A model generated the notes under the pieces. It did not search any database, was not told where the DNA came from, and was given only the letters and a program-made list of their open reading frames with translations. Positions 44,317-53,188 of a stretch of 64,000 bases of DNA are shown here, one piece after another. The translations under genes and the position numbers were made by a program. Position 1 is the first letter of the stretch. Each line of letters starts with the position of its first letter. This DNA comes from Sphingomonadaceae bacterium (GTDB taxonomy: Bacteria; Pseudomonadota; Alphaproteobacteria; Sphingomonadales; Sphingomonadaceae): NCBI GenBank assembly GCA_025056155.1, contig JANWWL010000007.1, positions 1 through 64,000 on the forward strand, written 5' to 3'.

Positions 44317-45057
44317 ATGGCCACGCAACCTGCCCTGCCGCTCTTCTATCGCAACCTGGTGCCCTTGAGCCTCGAGCAGCACCGGCACCATGGGCTCAAG
44401 CCCCATCCCGATGCGGGCTTCGCCCGGGCCACGCACGCCATCCCCTTGACGGTCGACGAGTTCCCGCTGGCCCAACGGCATTATCCGATCGTCTTCACGA
44501 CCGACGACCCCGGAATCCCCCTGGCCCTCGTGGGCCTCAGGGAAGGGGAGAACCTGTTCGTCGACGAGGCGGGTCGCTGGCGCGAGCGCACCTACATCCC
44601 GGCCTGGGTGCGCCGGCATCCCTTCATGCTGGTTCGGCCCACGCCCGATTCCGACCGGCTGAGCCTGGTGTTCGACGACAGTTGGGGCCTGGTGACCGAG
44701 GAGGCCGAGAACAAGCTGTTCACGGGCGACGAACCCAGCGAGACCACGCGCAACATCCTGAAGTTCTGCGAGGAGTACGAGGCCGCGATCGCCCGGACGC
44801 GAAGCTTCATGGAGGAACTGAAGAAGCTCGGCCTGTTGATGGACGGGCAGGCCCAGATCCAGAACCCCGACATGCCGGAACCGGCGCGCTTCTCGGGCTT
44901 CCGGATGGTAGACGAGCAGAAACTGCAGAACATCCGTGGTGACCATGCCCGCCGCATGGTGAACAACGGCATGATGGGGCTGGTCTACGCCCACCTGTTC
45001 TCGCTGTCGCTGATGCGCGAGCTGTTCGCCGACCTGCAGGCCGCCGGCCGGGCCTGA
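44317..45057 (+). CDS. SapC family protein
   Basis: A 246-residue soluble protein with the SapC pattern: FYRNLVPLSLEQHRHHGLKP, FPLAQRHYPIVFT, RWRERTYIPAWVRRHPF, and EEAENKLFTGDEPSETTRNILKFCEEYE. SapC is known as a Campylobacter S-layer export component; the proteobacterial homologues are uncharacterised and often accompany TonB receptors or 2OG enzymes. Here it stands alone between the FAD dehydrogenase and xseB. A GGAGCTG site lies before the ATG. Confidence 0.85.
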   Translation: MATQPALPLFYRNLVPLSLEQHRHHGLKPHPDAGFARATHAIPLTVDEFPLAQRHYPIVFTTDDPGIPLALVGLREGENLFVDEAGRWRERTYIPAWVRRHPFMLVRPTPDSDRLSLVFDDSWGLVTEEAENKLFTGDEPSETTRNILKFCEEYEAAIARTRSFMEELKKLGLLMDGQAQIQNPDMPEPARFSGFRMVDEQKLQNIRGDHARRMVNNGMMGLVYAHLFSLSLMRELFADLQAAGRA

Positions 45058-45128
45058 CGGCCTCCGGTGGGCTGCTTGACCGGCCTTGGAGCGGGCGGCA
45101 AGGGGCGCGCGGCAAGGAGAGGGTCGGG

Positions 45129-45365
45129 GTGGCGGAGTCGTTCGAGGGGTTGAGCTTCGAGGACGCGCTGCGCCGGCTGGAAGACATCGTGCGCCGGCTC
45201 GAGACGGGCGAGCCCTCGCTCGAAGAGGCCCTGGCGCTTTACGAAGAAGGTCAGCGCTTGCGCGCCCACTGCGAGACGCGGCTCCAGGCGGTCGAAGCGC
45301 GCATTCGCCAGCTCGAGCTGGACGCGGCGGGTCAGCCGGTGGGCGAGCGACCGTTCCCGACCTGA
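45129..45365 (+). CDS. xseB: Exodeoxyribonuclease VII small subunit
   Basis: A 78-residue coiled protein that partners XseA in degrading single-stranded DNA. The family pattern is clear: FEDALRRLEDIVRRLETGEPSLEEALALYEEG. It starts at GTG 45129 after GAGAGGG. Its TGA overlaps the ispA ATG by one base (TGATG), the normal alphaproteobacterial xseB-ispA coupling. xseA is not in the window. Confidence 0.94.
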   Translation: MAESFEGLSFEDALRRLEDIVRRLETGEPSLEEALALYEEGQRLRAHCETRLQAVEARIRQLELDAAGQPVGERPFPT

Positions 45366-46261
45366 TGCCCGCCAGCCTCAGCCTCAAGCCGGCGCTGGAT
45401 GCGATTGGCGAGCAGATCGACCAGCGCTTCGACCGCCTGCTGGCCATTCCCGACGACCCGCGCGCTCGGCTCTATCAGGCGATGCGGCATGCGGTGATCG
45501 GCGGGGGCAAGCGCATGCGGCCCCTGCTGGTGGTGGCGAGCTGCGACCTGTTCCACGTCGACCGGGAACGGGCCTTGCGCGTCGCCCTGGCGATCGAAGC
45601 GGTCCACGTCTACAGCCTGGTCCACGACGACCTGCCCTGCATGGACAACGACGATCTGCGCCGGGGCAAGCCCACCGTGCACCGGGCCTTCGACGAGGCG
45701 ACCGCCGTGCTGACGGGCGACAGCCTGTTCGCCATCGCCTTCGAGCTGTTGGCCGAGGAGGCGACCCACGAGGATCCCTTCGTCCGGGCGGAACTCTGTC
45801 TCGAGCTCGCGCGGGCTTCGGGGCCGGCCGGCATGGCGGGCGGCCAGGCCATGGACTTGGCCGCGGAAGGCGCCAACTTCGATCTGGCCACCACGACCCG
45901 GCTGCAGCAGCTCAAGACCGGGGCGCTCATCGGCTTCTCGTGCGAGGCGGGCGCCATCATGGGCAAGGTGGGCCACGGGCCGCGCACGAAGCTCAGGGGC
46001 TATGCCCGTGACCTGGGCCTCGCCTTCCAGATCGCCGACGACCTGCTCGACGTGGAGGGCGATCCGGCGGCCGCGGGCAAGGCGCTGCGCAAGGACGCCG
46101 CGGCGGGGAAGTCCACGTTCGTCTCGCTTCTCGGGGTCGAACGGGCGCGTGCCCAGGCCGAACTGCTGATCGACCAAGCGATCCACCACCTCCAGGGCTT
46201 CGGGCCCGAGGCCGACCTGCTGCGGGCCATCGCCCGCTTCGCCATCGAACGGGATCACTGA
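45365..46261 (+). CDS. ispA: Farnesyl diphosphate synthase
   Basis: A short-chain trans-prenyltransferase of 298 residues making geranyl and farnesyl diphosphate from IPP and DMAPP. The first Asp-rich motif SLVHDDLPCMDNDDLRRGKPTVH has the extra residues typical of bacterial FPP/GGPP synthases; the second is FQIADDLLDVEGD. GGGKRMRPLLVVA and LKTGALIGFS are other landmarks. It overlaps xseB and coaD by one base each. It likely supplies the allylic primer for the prenyl synthase at 34872. Confidence 0.95.
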   Translation: MPASLSLKPALDAIGEQIDQRFDRLLAIPDDPRARLYQAMRHAVIGGGKRMRPLLVVASCDLFHVDRERALRVALAIEAVHVYSLVHDDLPCMDNDDLRRGKPTVHRAFDEATAVLTGDSLFAIAFELLAEEATHEDPFVRAELCLELARASGPAGMAGGQAMDLAAEGANFDLATTTRLQQLKTGALIGFSCEAGAIMGKVGHGPRTKLRGYARDLGLAFQIADDLLDVEGDPAAAGKALRKDAAAGKSTFVSLLGVERARAQAELLIDQAIHHLQGFGPEADLLRAIARFAIERDH

Positions 46262-46803
46262 TGGGCCGGTCGAGCCCGCACGTCGGCATCTATCCCGGCA
46301 CCTTCGACCCCATCACGCTGGGGCACATGGACATCATCCGACGCGGGGCGAAGCTTGTGGACCGGCTGGTGATCGGCGTGGCCACCAATCCGTCCAAGAC
46401 CCCGCTCTTCACCCTCGAGGAGCGGGTGGCCCATGTCCGGCGCGAGACCGCCGCCATCCCCAACGTCGAGGTGGTGGCCTTCGATTCCCTCCTCATCCAC
46501 TTCGCGGCCTCGGTGGGGGCCAACGTCATCATCCGGGGCCTGCGCGCCGTGGCCGACTTCGAGTACGAGTTCCAGATGGCCGGCATGAACCAGCAGCTGT
46601 CCCAGGCCATCGAGACGGTGTTCCTGATGGCGGATGTCGCGCTGCAACCCATCGCCTCGCGCCTGGTGAAGGAGATCGCAAGCTACGGCGGGGAGATCGA
46701 GCGGTTCGTGACCCCGGCGGTCGCGGCCGACGTCTATCGCCGGCTGGAAGAACGGGGCGTGCTGCGCAAGCCGCGGCAAAGCTCGGCCCCGCCCGCCGCC
46801 TGA
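46261..46803 (+). CDS. coaD: Phosphopantetheine adenylyltransferase
   Basis: Fourth-step enzyme of coenzyme A synthesis, transferring AMP from ATP to 4'-phosphopantetheine. The 180-residue nucleotidyltransferase has GIYPGTFDPITLGHMDII with the TxGH signature, NPSKTPLFTLEER, IIRGLRAVADFEYEFQMA and SSRLVKEIA-like (ASRLVKEIASYGG). A Pro/Ala tail of about ten residues is non-conserved. It overlaps ispA (TGATG) and is followed two bases later by the cyclophilin gene. Confidence 0.96.
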   Translation: MGRSSPHVGIYPGTFDPITLGHMDIIRRGAKLVDRLVIGVATNPSKTPLFTLEERVAHVRRETAAIPNVEVVAFDSLLIHFAASVGANVIIRGLRAVADFEYEFQMAGMNQQLSQAIETVFLMADVALQPIASRLVKEIASYGGEIERFVTPAVAADVYRRLEERGVLRKPRQSSAPPAA

Positions 46804-46805
46804 GA

Positions 46806-47459
46806 ATGCGCCGGCCGGCCGCCCTCGCCCTAGTCGCCGCCGCTCTCGTCCTGGCTGGGCCCGCCGCGGCCGGCGCGCGGGAGGCCCCCACCCAGCCCCA
46901 TCCCGACGATCCCGAGAACCTGCTCCACCTCGACCTGTCCACGGGGGGGCGCGTGACCATCCGGTTGCGCCCCGACGTCGCACCCAAGCACGTCGAGCGG
47001 ATCAAGACGCTCGCCCGCCGGGGCTTCTACGACGGGGTCATCTTCCACCGGGTGATCGACGGCTTCATGGCCCAGACGGGCGACCCCACCGGCACCGGCC
47101 GAGGCGAGTCCGACCTGCCCGACCTGCCGGCCGAGTTCAACGATCTGCCTCACGTGCGCGGAGCCGTCTCGATGGCGCGCACCGAGGAGAGGGATTCGGC
47201 CAACAGCCAGTTCTTCATCATGTTCGAGCCCGTGCTGCGTCTGGACCGCAACTATACCGTGTTCGGCCGGGTGATCTCGGGCATGCAATGGGTGGACGCC
47301 ATCCCGCGGGGCGAGCCGCCGGCCGAGCCGGCGCGCATCCTTCAGGCCTCGGTGGCGGCCGACGGGCGCCCACCGCCCGACTTCGCAAAGCTCGCCCCGC
47401 CCAAGGCCCCGGACCTGGCCGCCGAGGCGGCCGAGGTGCTGGCCGCGCCGCCGCGCTGA
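46806..47459 (+). CDS. Periplasmic cyclophilin-type peptidyl-prolyl isomerase
   Basis: A 217-residue exported PPIase. Signal peptide residues 1-24 (ALVLAGPAAAGAREA), then the cyclophilin core: RIKTLARRGFYDGVIFHRVIDGFMAQTGDPTGTGRGE, GAVSMARTEERDSANSQFFIMF and VFGRVISGMQWVDAI. The catalytic Arg (FHRV) and the QFFI block are intact. It helps fold proteins in the periplasm. Position between coaD and queA is the usual one in several alphaproteobacteria. Confidence 0.93.
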   Translation: MRRPAALALVAAALVLAGPAAAGAREAPTQPHPDDPENLLHLDLSTGGRVTIRLRPDVAPKHVERIKTLARRGFYDGVIFHRVIDGFMAQTGDPTGTGRGESDLPDLPAEFNDLPHVRGAVSMARTEERDSANSQFFIMFEPVLRLDRNYTVFGRVISGMQWVDAIPRGEPPAEPARILQASVAADGRPPPDFAKLAPPKAPDLAAEAAEVLAAPPR

Positions 47460-47483
47460 ATCCACCCCTTCCCAAGGCGTTCC

Positions 47484-48500
47484 GTGCGCGTCGACGACTT
47501 CGACTTCGACCTGCCGCCCGACCGCGTCGCCTTGCGCCCGGCCGAGCCGCGGGATTCGGCGCGCCTGCTGGTGGTGACGCCCCGGGGCCTTGCCGACCAC
47601 GTCGTGCGCGACCTGCCGCGCCTGTTGAAGCCGGGCGACGTCCTGGTGTTCAACGACACGCGCGTCATCCCGGCCCAGCTGTTTACCCTTAAGGGCCGCG
47701 CGCAGATCGGCGTGACGTTGCATCGGCGCCTGGGGCCGGCGGAATGGCTGGCGTTCGTGCGGGGCGCCCGGCGGCTCGCCCCGGGCGACCGGCTGGAGTT
47801 CGCGCCCGGCCTTGTTGGGGAGGTGGTGGAGAAGCGCTCTGGCGGCGAGGTCCGCTGGCGCTTCCTGTGCGAGGGTTCGCTCGACGCCGCGCTCGAGCGC
47901 GTGGGCCAGATGCCCCTTCCCCCCTACATCGCGCGTCGACGCGCCGCCGACGCCCGCGACCGCGCCGACTATCAGACGGTCTACGCCGCGCGCGACGGTT
48001 CGGTCGCGGCACCGACCGCCGGCCTTCATTTCACCGAACGGCTGCTGGCCGAACTGGATGCGGCCGGCATCCAGCGGGAGACCGTGACCCTGCACGTGGG
48101 GGCCGGCACCTTCCTGCCCGTGAAAGCGGAGCGCACGGAAGACCACCGCATGCACGCCGAGTGGGGCGAGGTGCGCCCTGAGGTGGCGGCCCGCCTGCGC
48201 CAGGCTCGGGCCGAGGGTCGCCGGATCCTGGCGGTGGGGACGACCTCGCTCCGGCTGCTCGAAGCCTCGGGCCTCGCCCCGTTCACGGGCGAGACCGATC
48301 TTTTCATCACGCCGGGCTATCGCTTCCGGGCCGTCGACGGCCTCATGACCAACTTCCACCTGCCGCGCTCGACGCTCTTCATGCTGGTGGCGGCCCTCAT
48401 GGGCCTCGACCGCATGAAGGCGGCCTACGCCCACGCCGTGGCCCAGGGCTACCGCTTCTTGAGCTACGGTGATTCCTCGCTTCTGCTCCCCCGTGGCTGA
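47484..48500 (+). CDS. queA: S-adenosylmethionine:tRNA ribosyltransferase-isomerase
   Basis: Makes epoxyqueuosine on tRNA by moving the ribose of SAM to preQ1. The 338-residue protein starts at GTG 47484 ([29 protein letters not shown]) and shows [49 protein letters not shown] and [17 protein letters not shown]. Its stop overlaps the tgt start by eight bases, so both queuosine steps are coupled. Confidence 0.95.
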   Translation: MRVDDFDFDLPPDRVALRPAEPRDSARLLVVTPRGLADHVVRDLPRLLKPGDVLVFNDTRVIPAQLFTLKGRAQIGVTLHRRLGPAEWLAFVRGARRLAPGDRLEFAPGLVGEVVEKRSGGEVRWRFLCEGSLDAALERVGQMPLPPYIARRRAADARDRADYQTVYAARDGSVAAPTAGLHFTERLLAELDAAGIQRETVTLHVGAGTFLPVKAERTEDHRMHAEWGEVRPEVAARLRQARAEGRRILAVGTTSLRLLEASGLAPFTGETDLFITPGYRFRAVDGLMTNFHLPRSTLFMLVAALMGLDRMKAAYAHAVAQGYRFLSYGDSSLLLPRG

Positions 48501-49617
48501 GGGGTTCCGCTTCACCGTCTGCGCAACCGACGGGCGCGCGCGCACCGGGGTGTTCGAGACGCCGCGGGGGCCCATCCGCACGCCCGCCTTCATGCCCGTG
48601 GGCACCGCCGCCACCGTGAAGGCCATGAAGCCTCAGGACGTGGCGGCGAGCGGCGCCGACGTCCTGCTCGCCAACACCTATCACCTGATGCTGCGCCCGG
48701 GGGCCGAGCGTGTCGCGCGCTTGGGCGGCCTCCACCGCTTCATGGGCTGGAGCCGGCCCATCCTGACGGATTCGGGTGGCTTTCAGGTGATGAGCCTCGG
48801 CGACCTCGTGACCGTTGACGAGGACGGGGTCGAGTTCCGCTCCCACCTCGACGGCACGCGGCATTTCCTCTCGCCCGAGCGGGCCATCGCCATCCAGCGC
48901 CGGCTGGGGGCCGACATCCTGATGGTCCTCGACGAATGCCCGCGCCACCCCATCACCCACGACGCGGCCCGCCAGTCGATGGAACGGTCGATGCGCTGGG
49001 CGGCCCGCTGCCGCGACGCGTTCCTGGCCGATCCCGGCGGCGCGGCGTTGTTCGGCATCCAGCAGGGGGCGCTCTTCGAGGATCTGAGGCGGGAGTCGGC
49101 CGACCGGCTCGTCGAGCTCGGCTTTGCGGGCTATGCCATCGGCGGCCTCGCGGTGGGCGAAGGCCAACAGGCCATGTTCGAGGTGCTGGATTACGCCCCG
49201 CAGCAACTGCCCCCCGACAAGCCCCGGTATCTGATGGGGGTGGGCAAGCCCGCCGACCTGGTGGGCGCGGTGCTGCGGGGGGTGGACATGTTCGACTGCG
49301 TGCTGCCTACCCGCTCGGGGCGGACGGCGCAGGCCTGGACGGCGCACGGTCCCTTGAACCTGAGGAACGCCCGCTTCGCCGAGGATCCGTCGCCGCTCGA
49401 GGAGGACTGCCCCTGCCCCGTCTGCCAGCACTTCACCCGCGCCTATCTCCATCATCTGGCGCGTGCAGGCGAGATCCTGGGGGCCATGCTGCTCACCGAA
49501 CATAACCTGTGGCATTATCAGCGGCTGATGGCGGGCCTGAGGGACGCGATCGCCGAAGGCCGAGCGGCGGCCTTCGCCCGCGATCGTCTGGCCCGCCTGG
49601 AAGCCGGGGACCGCTGA
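48493..49617 (+). CDS. tgt: tRNA-guanine transglycosylase
   Basis: Exchanges guanine-34 for preQ1 in GUN-anticodon tRNAs. The 374-residue TIM-barrel enzyme has [27 protein letters not shown], the substrate-binding [12 protein letters not shown], the catalytic Asp region [15 protein letters not shown] and the zinc site [20 protein letters not shown] 48493 (reads MAEGFRF) overlaps queA and is preferred; an ATG at 48469 adds eight residues. A short hairpin follows the stop. Confidence 0.95.
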   Translation: MAEGFRFTVCATDGRARTGVFETPRGPIRTPAFMPVGTAATVKAMKPQDVAASGADVLLANTYHLMLRPGAERVARLGGLHRFMGWSRPILTDSGGFQVMSLGDLVTVDEDGVEFRSHLDGTRHFLSPERAIAIQRRLGADILMVLDECPRHPITHDAARQSMERSMRWAARCRDAFLADPGGAALFGIQQGALFEDLRRESADRLVELGFAGYAIGGLAVGEGQQAMFEVLDYAPQQLPPDKPRYLMGVGKPADLVGAVLRGVDMFDCVLPTRSGRTAQAWTAHGPLNLRNARFAEDPSPLEEDCPCPVCQHFTRAYLHHLARAGEILGAMLLTEHNLWHYQRLMAGLRDAIAEGRAAAFARDRLARLEAGDR

Positions 49618-49630
49618 CGCCCGAGCGAGC

Positions 49631-49647
49631 CCGCCCGAGACGGGCGG
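49631..49647 (+). terminator. Hairpin after tgt
   Basis: CCGCCCG (49631-49637) and CGGGCGG (49641-49647) around AGA lie 14 bases after the tgt stop. No T run follows. Position at the end of the xseB-to-tgt run fits a transcription end. Confidence 0.45.
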
Positions 49648-49679
49648 CGGCCGGCCCGACCCCCAGGGCCGGAGGCCGG

Positions 49680-49800
49680 CCGTGCCCCGCCCGCGAAGGC
49701 TCCGGCCGTGCCCCGCCGCCGCATGGTGGGCCCGCGTCGCCGTCAGATGTGCCCGCCCGGCCGCGCCAACCTCGACCGAGCGCCGACCGTGCCCCGCCGC
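49680..49800. repeat. Three copies of CCGTGCCCCGCC in a 280 bp gene-free gap
   Basis: The 12-mer CCGTGCCCCGCC appears at 49680, 49706 and 49787 with similar flanks (CGGCCGTG or CGACCGTG). It sits in the 280 bp between tgt and the convergent thiolase, where no open frame has coding character. The rest of the gap is extremely GC-rich and shows nothing else recognisable. Confidence 0.5.
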
Positions 49801-49897
49801 CCTGTCCGGCCACCAGCCCTGCCGCGCCGCCCGAGGCCAGGCGCCGGCCCCGGGGCCCGCCCTCAAGGGTGCCGGGGCGGCCCTCCGGCCAGGCGGG

Positions 49898-51157
49898 TCA
49901 GTGCTTGACCCGCTCGATGATGATGGCCGGGGCCATGCCGCCTGCGGCGCACATGGTCACGAGCCCGCGCCGCAGGTCGCGCCGCTCGAGCTCGTCGAGC
50001 ATCGTGCCCACCAGGATCGCCCCGGTCGCCCCGATGGGGTGGCCGAGCGCGATCGCCCCGCCGTTCACGTTCACCTTCTCGCGGTCGAGCCTCAAGTCGC
50101 GGATGTACTTCTCGGCCACTACCGCGAAGGCTTCGTTCACTTCGAACAGGTCGATGTCGTCGAGCGTAAGCCCCGCCTTGGCCAGCACCTTGCGGGTGGC
50201 GGGCACGGGGGCGTTCAGCATCAGCGTCGGGCAGTCGCCCATGTTGGCCATGGCCACCACCCGCGCGCGGGGTTTCAGCCCGTGGCGCTCGGCATATTCC
50301 CGGCTGGTGATGAGCACGGCGGCCGCTCCGTCGACCACGCCCGACGAATTCCCCGCGTGGTGCACGTGCCGGATCTCGAGGTTGGGATATTTCCGGCGGA
50401 TCAGGCCCGCGAACGTCGTGCCCTTGTCGTCGAGCGGCATGTAGGCGATTTTTTCGAAGGCGGGCTCGAGCTTGGAGAGCGCTTCGAGCGTCGTGTCGGG
50501 CCGGGGATATTCCTCGCGGTCGAGCGCGAGCGTGCCGTCCTCGCGGTAGACGGGCACCAGCGAACGGTCGAAGGCGCCTTCGGCGATGGCGCGGGCGGCG
50601 CGCTTCTGACTTTCGAGGCCCAGCGCGTCGAGATCCTCGCGCGAGATGCCCTCGATGGTGGCGATGGCGTCACCGCAGACCCCCTGGTGCGACTGGGGAT
50701 GGAGTTCCTCGAGCGCCGGGTTGCCGGAGCCCATGCGCCACATGGGCAGGCCGGCCGCCCGCTCCTCGGCCGCGAGTTGGGCGGTGTAGGACATCATCTC
50801 GGTGCCGCCCGCCACCACGCAGTCCTCAAGCCCCGACATCACCATGCCGGCCGCCAGGTTCACCGCCGTGATCCCGCCCCCGCAGAATCGGTCGAGCGTC
50901 ACGCCCGACGAGCGGATGTCATAGCCGGCCAGCAGGGCGGCCATGCGCCCGAGGTCGCCCGCCTGCTTGCCCTTCTGCGAGGAGGTGGACCAGATGACGT
51001 CGTCCACGGTCGACGTATCGAGGCCGTTGCGCTCGGCGATGGCCTTGAGCACGGTGGCCGCCAAATGCTGGGGGTGGAGATCGGCCAGGGCCCCCTTGCC
51101 GACCTTGCCGATGCCGCGTGGCGTGCGGCACGCATCGATGATGAGGGCTTCCGCCAT
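49898..51157 (-). CDS. Acetyl-CoA C-acyltransferase (degradative-type thiolase)
   Basis: A 419-residue thiolase. The acyl cysteine is Cys92 (TLDRFCGGGITAVNLAAG), with NEAFAVVAEKYI, NGGAIALGHPIGATG and TMCAAGGMAPAII completing the active site. Compared with the PhaA-type enzyme at 39820 it has a different cysteine loop and a longer central insertion, more like FadA/FadI-type acyltransferases for fatty-acid or other beta-oxidation. No partner hydratase/dehydrogenase is adjacent. ATG 51157 (MAEALIIDACRTPRG) is the conserved start. Confidence 0.92.
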   Translation of the reverse strand: MAEALIIDACRTPRGIGKVGKGALADLHPQHLAATVLKAIAERNGLDTSTVDDVIWSTSSQKGKQAGDLGRMAALLAGYDIRSSGVTLDRFCGGGITAVNLAAGMVMSGLEDCVVAGGTEMMSYTAQLAAEERAAGLPMWRMGSGNPALEELHPQSHQGVCGDAIATIEGISREDLDALGLESQKRAARAIAEGAFDRSLVPVYREDGTLALDREEYPRPDTTLEALSKLEPAFEKIAYMPLDDKGTTFAGLIRRKYPNLEIRHVHHAGNSSGVVDGAAAVLITSREYAERHGLKPRARVVAMANMGDCPTLMLNAPVPATRKVLAKAGLTLDDIDLFEVNEAFAVVAEKYIRDLRLDREKVNVNGGAIALGHPIGATGAILVGTMLDELERRDLRRGLVTMCAAGGMAPAIIIERVKH

Positions 51158-51232
51158 GGATCGCTCCCTGTCTGGGCCTTGCCGCCATCGGTCGGGGTCG
51201 GCCGGGGGGAAAGCTCGCAAAGGTGCCAAGGT

Positions 51233-51856
51233 TCAGGCGCGGGCGGCCTGTTCCAGCACGCTGCGGAACATGTCGGCGGTGAGGACGCCCGTGTTCGTGT
51301 TGAGGCGCGAGCAGTGGTAGCTGTCGATCAGCACGGGGCCCTGGGGCAGGTGGTGGACCGTGCCATGGGCGAAGGGAAACCGGGCCGGCGGGGCGCCCAG
51401 CGCTCGCACGGCCGCGTCGTGGGCGATCCGCCCCAGGGCCACCACGACCTTGAGGTTGGGCAGGCCGGCCAGCGTGGCTTCCAGGTAGGGCCGGCAGGCG
51501 CGGACCTCGGCCGGGGTGGGGCGATTGCCCGGTGGGGCGCAGCGAACGGCGTTGGTGACGAACACGTCCTCCAGCACGAGCCCGTCGTCGGCCGCTTCCG
51601 CATAGTGGCCGGTGGCCAGCCCCAGGGCGAGCAGCGTGTCGTAGAGCAACAGGCCCGCGAAGTCGCCCGTGAACGGACGGCCCGTGCGGTTGGCGCCTCT
51701 GAGGCCGGGGGCCAGACCCACGATCGCGATCCGCGCCAAGGGATCGCCGAAGCCCGGCACGGGGGCGTTGAACCAGTCGGGGAACAGGGCCCGGTTGGCC
51801 AGGCGATAGGCCACCAGCCGGGGGCAGCGCGGGCAGTCGCGCGGGGGATCCCGCAT
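51233..51856 (-). CDS. Uracil-DNA glycosylase, family 5 (UdgB)
   Basis: A 4Fe-4S glycosylase of 207 residues removing uracil and other deaminated bases from DNA. The N-terminal CPRCPRL begins the cluster ligands. The family 5 active site is GLAPGLRGANRTGRPFTGDFAG, with Ala in place of the catalytic Asp/Asn of other families, and NAVRCAPPGNRPTP carries further cysteine. The C-terminal motif HCSRLNTNTG matches the family. The start codon shares two bases with the divergent folK start (CATG at 51854-51857). Confidence 0.92.
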   Translation of the reverse strand: MRDPPRDCPRCPRLVAYRLANRALFPDWFNAPVPGFGDPLARIAIVGLAPGLRGANRTGRPFTGDFAGLLLYDTLLALGLATGHYAEAADDGLVLEDVFVTNAVRCAPPGNRPTPAEVRACRPYLEATLAGLPNLKVVVALGRIAHDAAVRALGAPPARFPFAHGTVHHLPQGPVLIDSYHCSRLNTNTGVLTADMFRSVLEQAARA

Positions 51857-52397
51857 GACGCCCGACGCTAGGCGGCCTTTGGCCGGCGGGGAAGTGGTGG
51901 TGGTGGGGCTGGGCTCCAATCGGCCCCACGGCCGCTACGGGGCCCCTGAGCGCGTGGTGGCGGCGGCGGTCGCGGCGTTGGCGGCCCACGGCCTGACGGT
52001 CGAGGCCGTGGCCCCGGTCGAGCGCACGCGGCCTCTGGGGCCGGCCCAGCGTCGGTTCGCCAACGGCGCGGTGCGGGGACGCTGGCCGGGCACGGCGCAG
52101 GACCTGCTGCGGCTTTTGAAGTCGGTCGAGCGGTCGTTCGGCCGGCGGCCCGGCGGGCGGCGCTGGGGCCCCCGGGTGCTGGACTGCGACCTTCTGGTGT
52201 TCGGAGGGCAGCGGATCGCCACGCGCGAGCTCGTGGTGCCGCATCCCGGGCTTGCCCGGCGGGCGTTCGCCCTGAGGCCACTGGTGGCGCTGTGGCCCGA
52301 CTGGCGGCATCCGCTCCTCAAGCGCTCGGCCCGGCAGCTGTGGGGGCGGCTTGCGAAGCCCCGGCCCACCCGCCAAGGGATGCGCCGGGGCTCGTAG
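51855..52397 (+). CDS. folK: 2-amino-4-hydroxy-6-hydroxymethyldihydropteridine pyrophosphokinase
   Basis: Transfers pyrophosphate from ATP to 6-hydroxymethyl-dihydropterin in folate synthesis. The 180-residue protein has VVVGLGSNRPHGRYG, a segment aligning with FVNAVV (RRFANGAVRG), LLRLLKSVERSFGRR, and the metal-binding WGPRVLDCDLLVFGG, then VVPHPGLARRAFALRPL. It is somewhat divergent but all motifs are recognisable. Its start overlaps that of the divergent UdgB gene, and its last ten bases lie inside tRNA-Lys. Confidence 0.9.
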   Translation: MTPDARRPLAGGEVVVVGLGSNRPHGRYGAPERVVAAAVAALAAHGLTVEAVAPVERTRPLGPAQRRFANGAVRGRWPGTAQDLLRLLKSVERSFGRRPGGRRWGPRVLDCDLLVFGGQRIATRELVVPHPGLARRAFALRPLVALWPDWRHPLLKRSARQLWGRLAKPRPTRQGMRRGS

Positions 52398-52463
52398 CTC
52401 AGTCGGTAGAGCGTCGGACTTTTAATCCGCAGGTCCCGGGTTCGAATCCCGGCGAGCCCTCCA
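52388..52463 (+). tRNA. tRNA-Lys (anticodon TTT), CCA encoded
   Basis: A 76 nt cloverleaf: acceptor GGGCTCG/CGAGCCC, D arm GCTCAGTCGGTAGAGC, anticodon loop CTTTTAA with TTT at 52421-52423, and T arm CCGGG-TTCGAAT-CCCGG. Discriminator T and CCA are encoded. The first ten bases are also the end of folK, so tRNA processing must cut within or next to that message. Confidence 0.96.
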
Positions 52464-52473
52464 CTCGCCACCC

Positions 52474-53181
52474 GTGCGCCAAGAGCCGCTCGCCCGCCGG
52501 CCATCCGGTGCCGGCCGTGGGCCCCACCCGCCGGTGGCCCCGGCGTCTGGCCGCCGGGGAACCGAACGCTGCGTCACCGACGGCCGCGCCCCGACCGGGC
52601 CGGCGCCGAGATGCGGGAGGTGCACGAAGCCGCCCGGGCGGCGCGCAGCCGTCCTTGAAGTGGCGGGCCGCGCGGCCGACGGGGCCAAGGCGCTCGACCT
52701 GGTGCGCCGCCTCGTCCCGGCCGTGCCGTTGGCCGGCATCGAGATGCCGCACCTCTCCGGTCTCGACGGGGCCGAGGCGGTGGCTCCGGAAGGGCTGCCC
52801 ACCCGAGTCCCCATCGTCACCGCCTTCGCGCGGCCAGGCGACCTGCACCGTGCGCTGGCGGCGGGGGCGGGCGGCTACCTCGTGAAGGACAAGCCGGCCG
52901 ACCGGCTCGTCGAGGCCGTGCGCACCGTGGCTCGGGGCGGCCGGGCGATCAGCCCGGGACTGGCCGAGGCCGCATGGGACGCACCCCCCAACCCCCTGTC
53001 GCCTCGGGAACGGGCGGTGCTGCGGCTGGCCGAGGAAGGCCGGTCGAACAAGGAGATCGCCCGCCGACTCGCACTGTCCCCCGGCACCGTGCAGAACTGC
53101 CTCTCGGCAGCGGCCGCCAAGCTGGGTGCGCACGGCTGGATCGAGGCCACCCGCATCGCCCGAGCCCAGGGTTGGCTGTAA
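52474..53181 (+). pseudogene. Decayed NarL/DesR-type response regulator
   Basis: From about 52651 the frame aligns with a NarL-family regulator: VAGRAADGAKALDLVRRL, IEMPHLSGLDGAEAV, PIVTAFARPGDLHRALAAGAGGYLVKDKPADRL, then a LuxR helix-turn-helix (LSPRERAVLRLAEEGRSNKEIARRLALSPGTV). The phospho-acceptor Asp expected before IEMP is Gly (PLAGIEMP), and the first receiver strand with its acidic pair is absent: residues before position 60 are low-complexity. The frame is open from GTG 52474 but that N-terminus looks non-coding. No partner kinase is adjacent. A phosphorylation-independent regulator remains possible. Confidence 0.65.
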
Positions 53182-53188
53182 GGGTCGC

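Noticed and set aside
49618-49897. Open frames in the tgt-thiolase gap as small genes
   Set aside because: Pro/Arg-rich translations, no ribosome-binding site, no hydrophobic or conserved segment.
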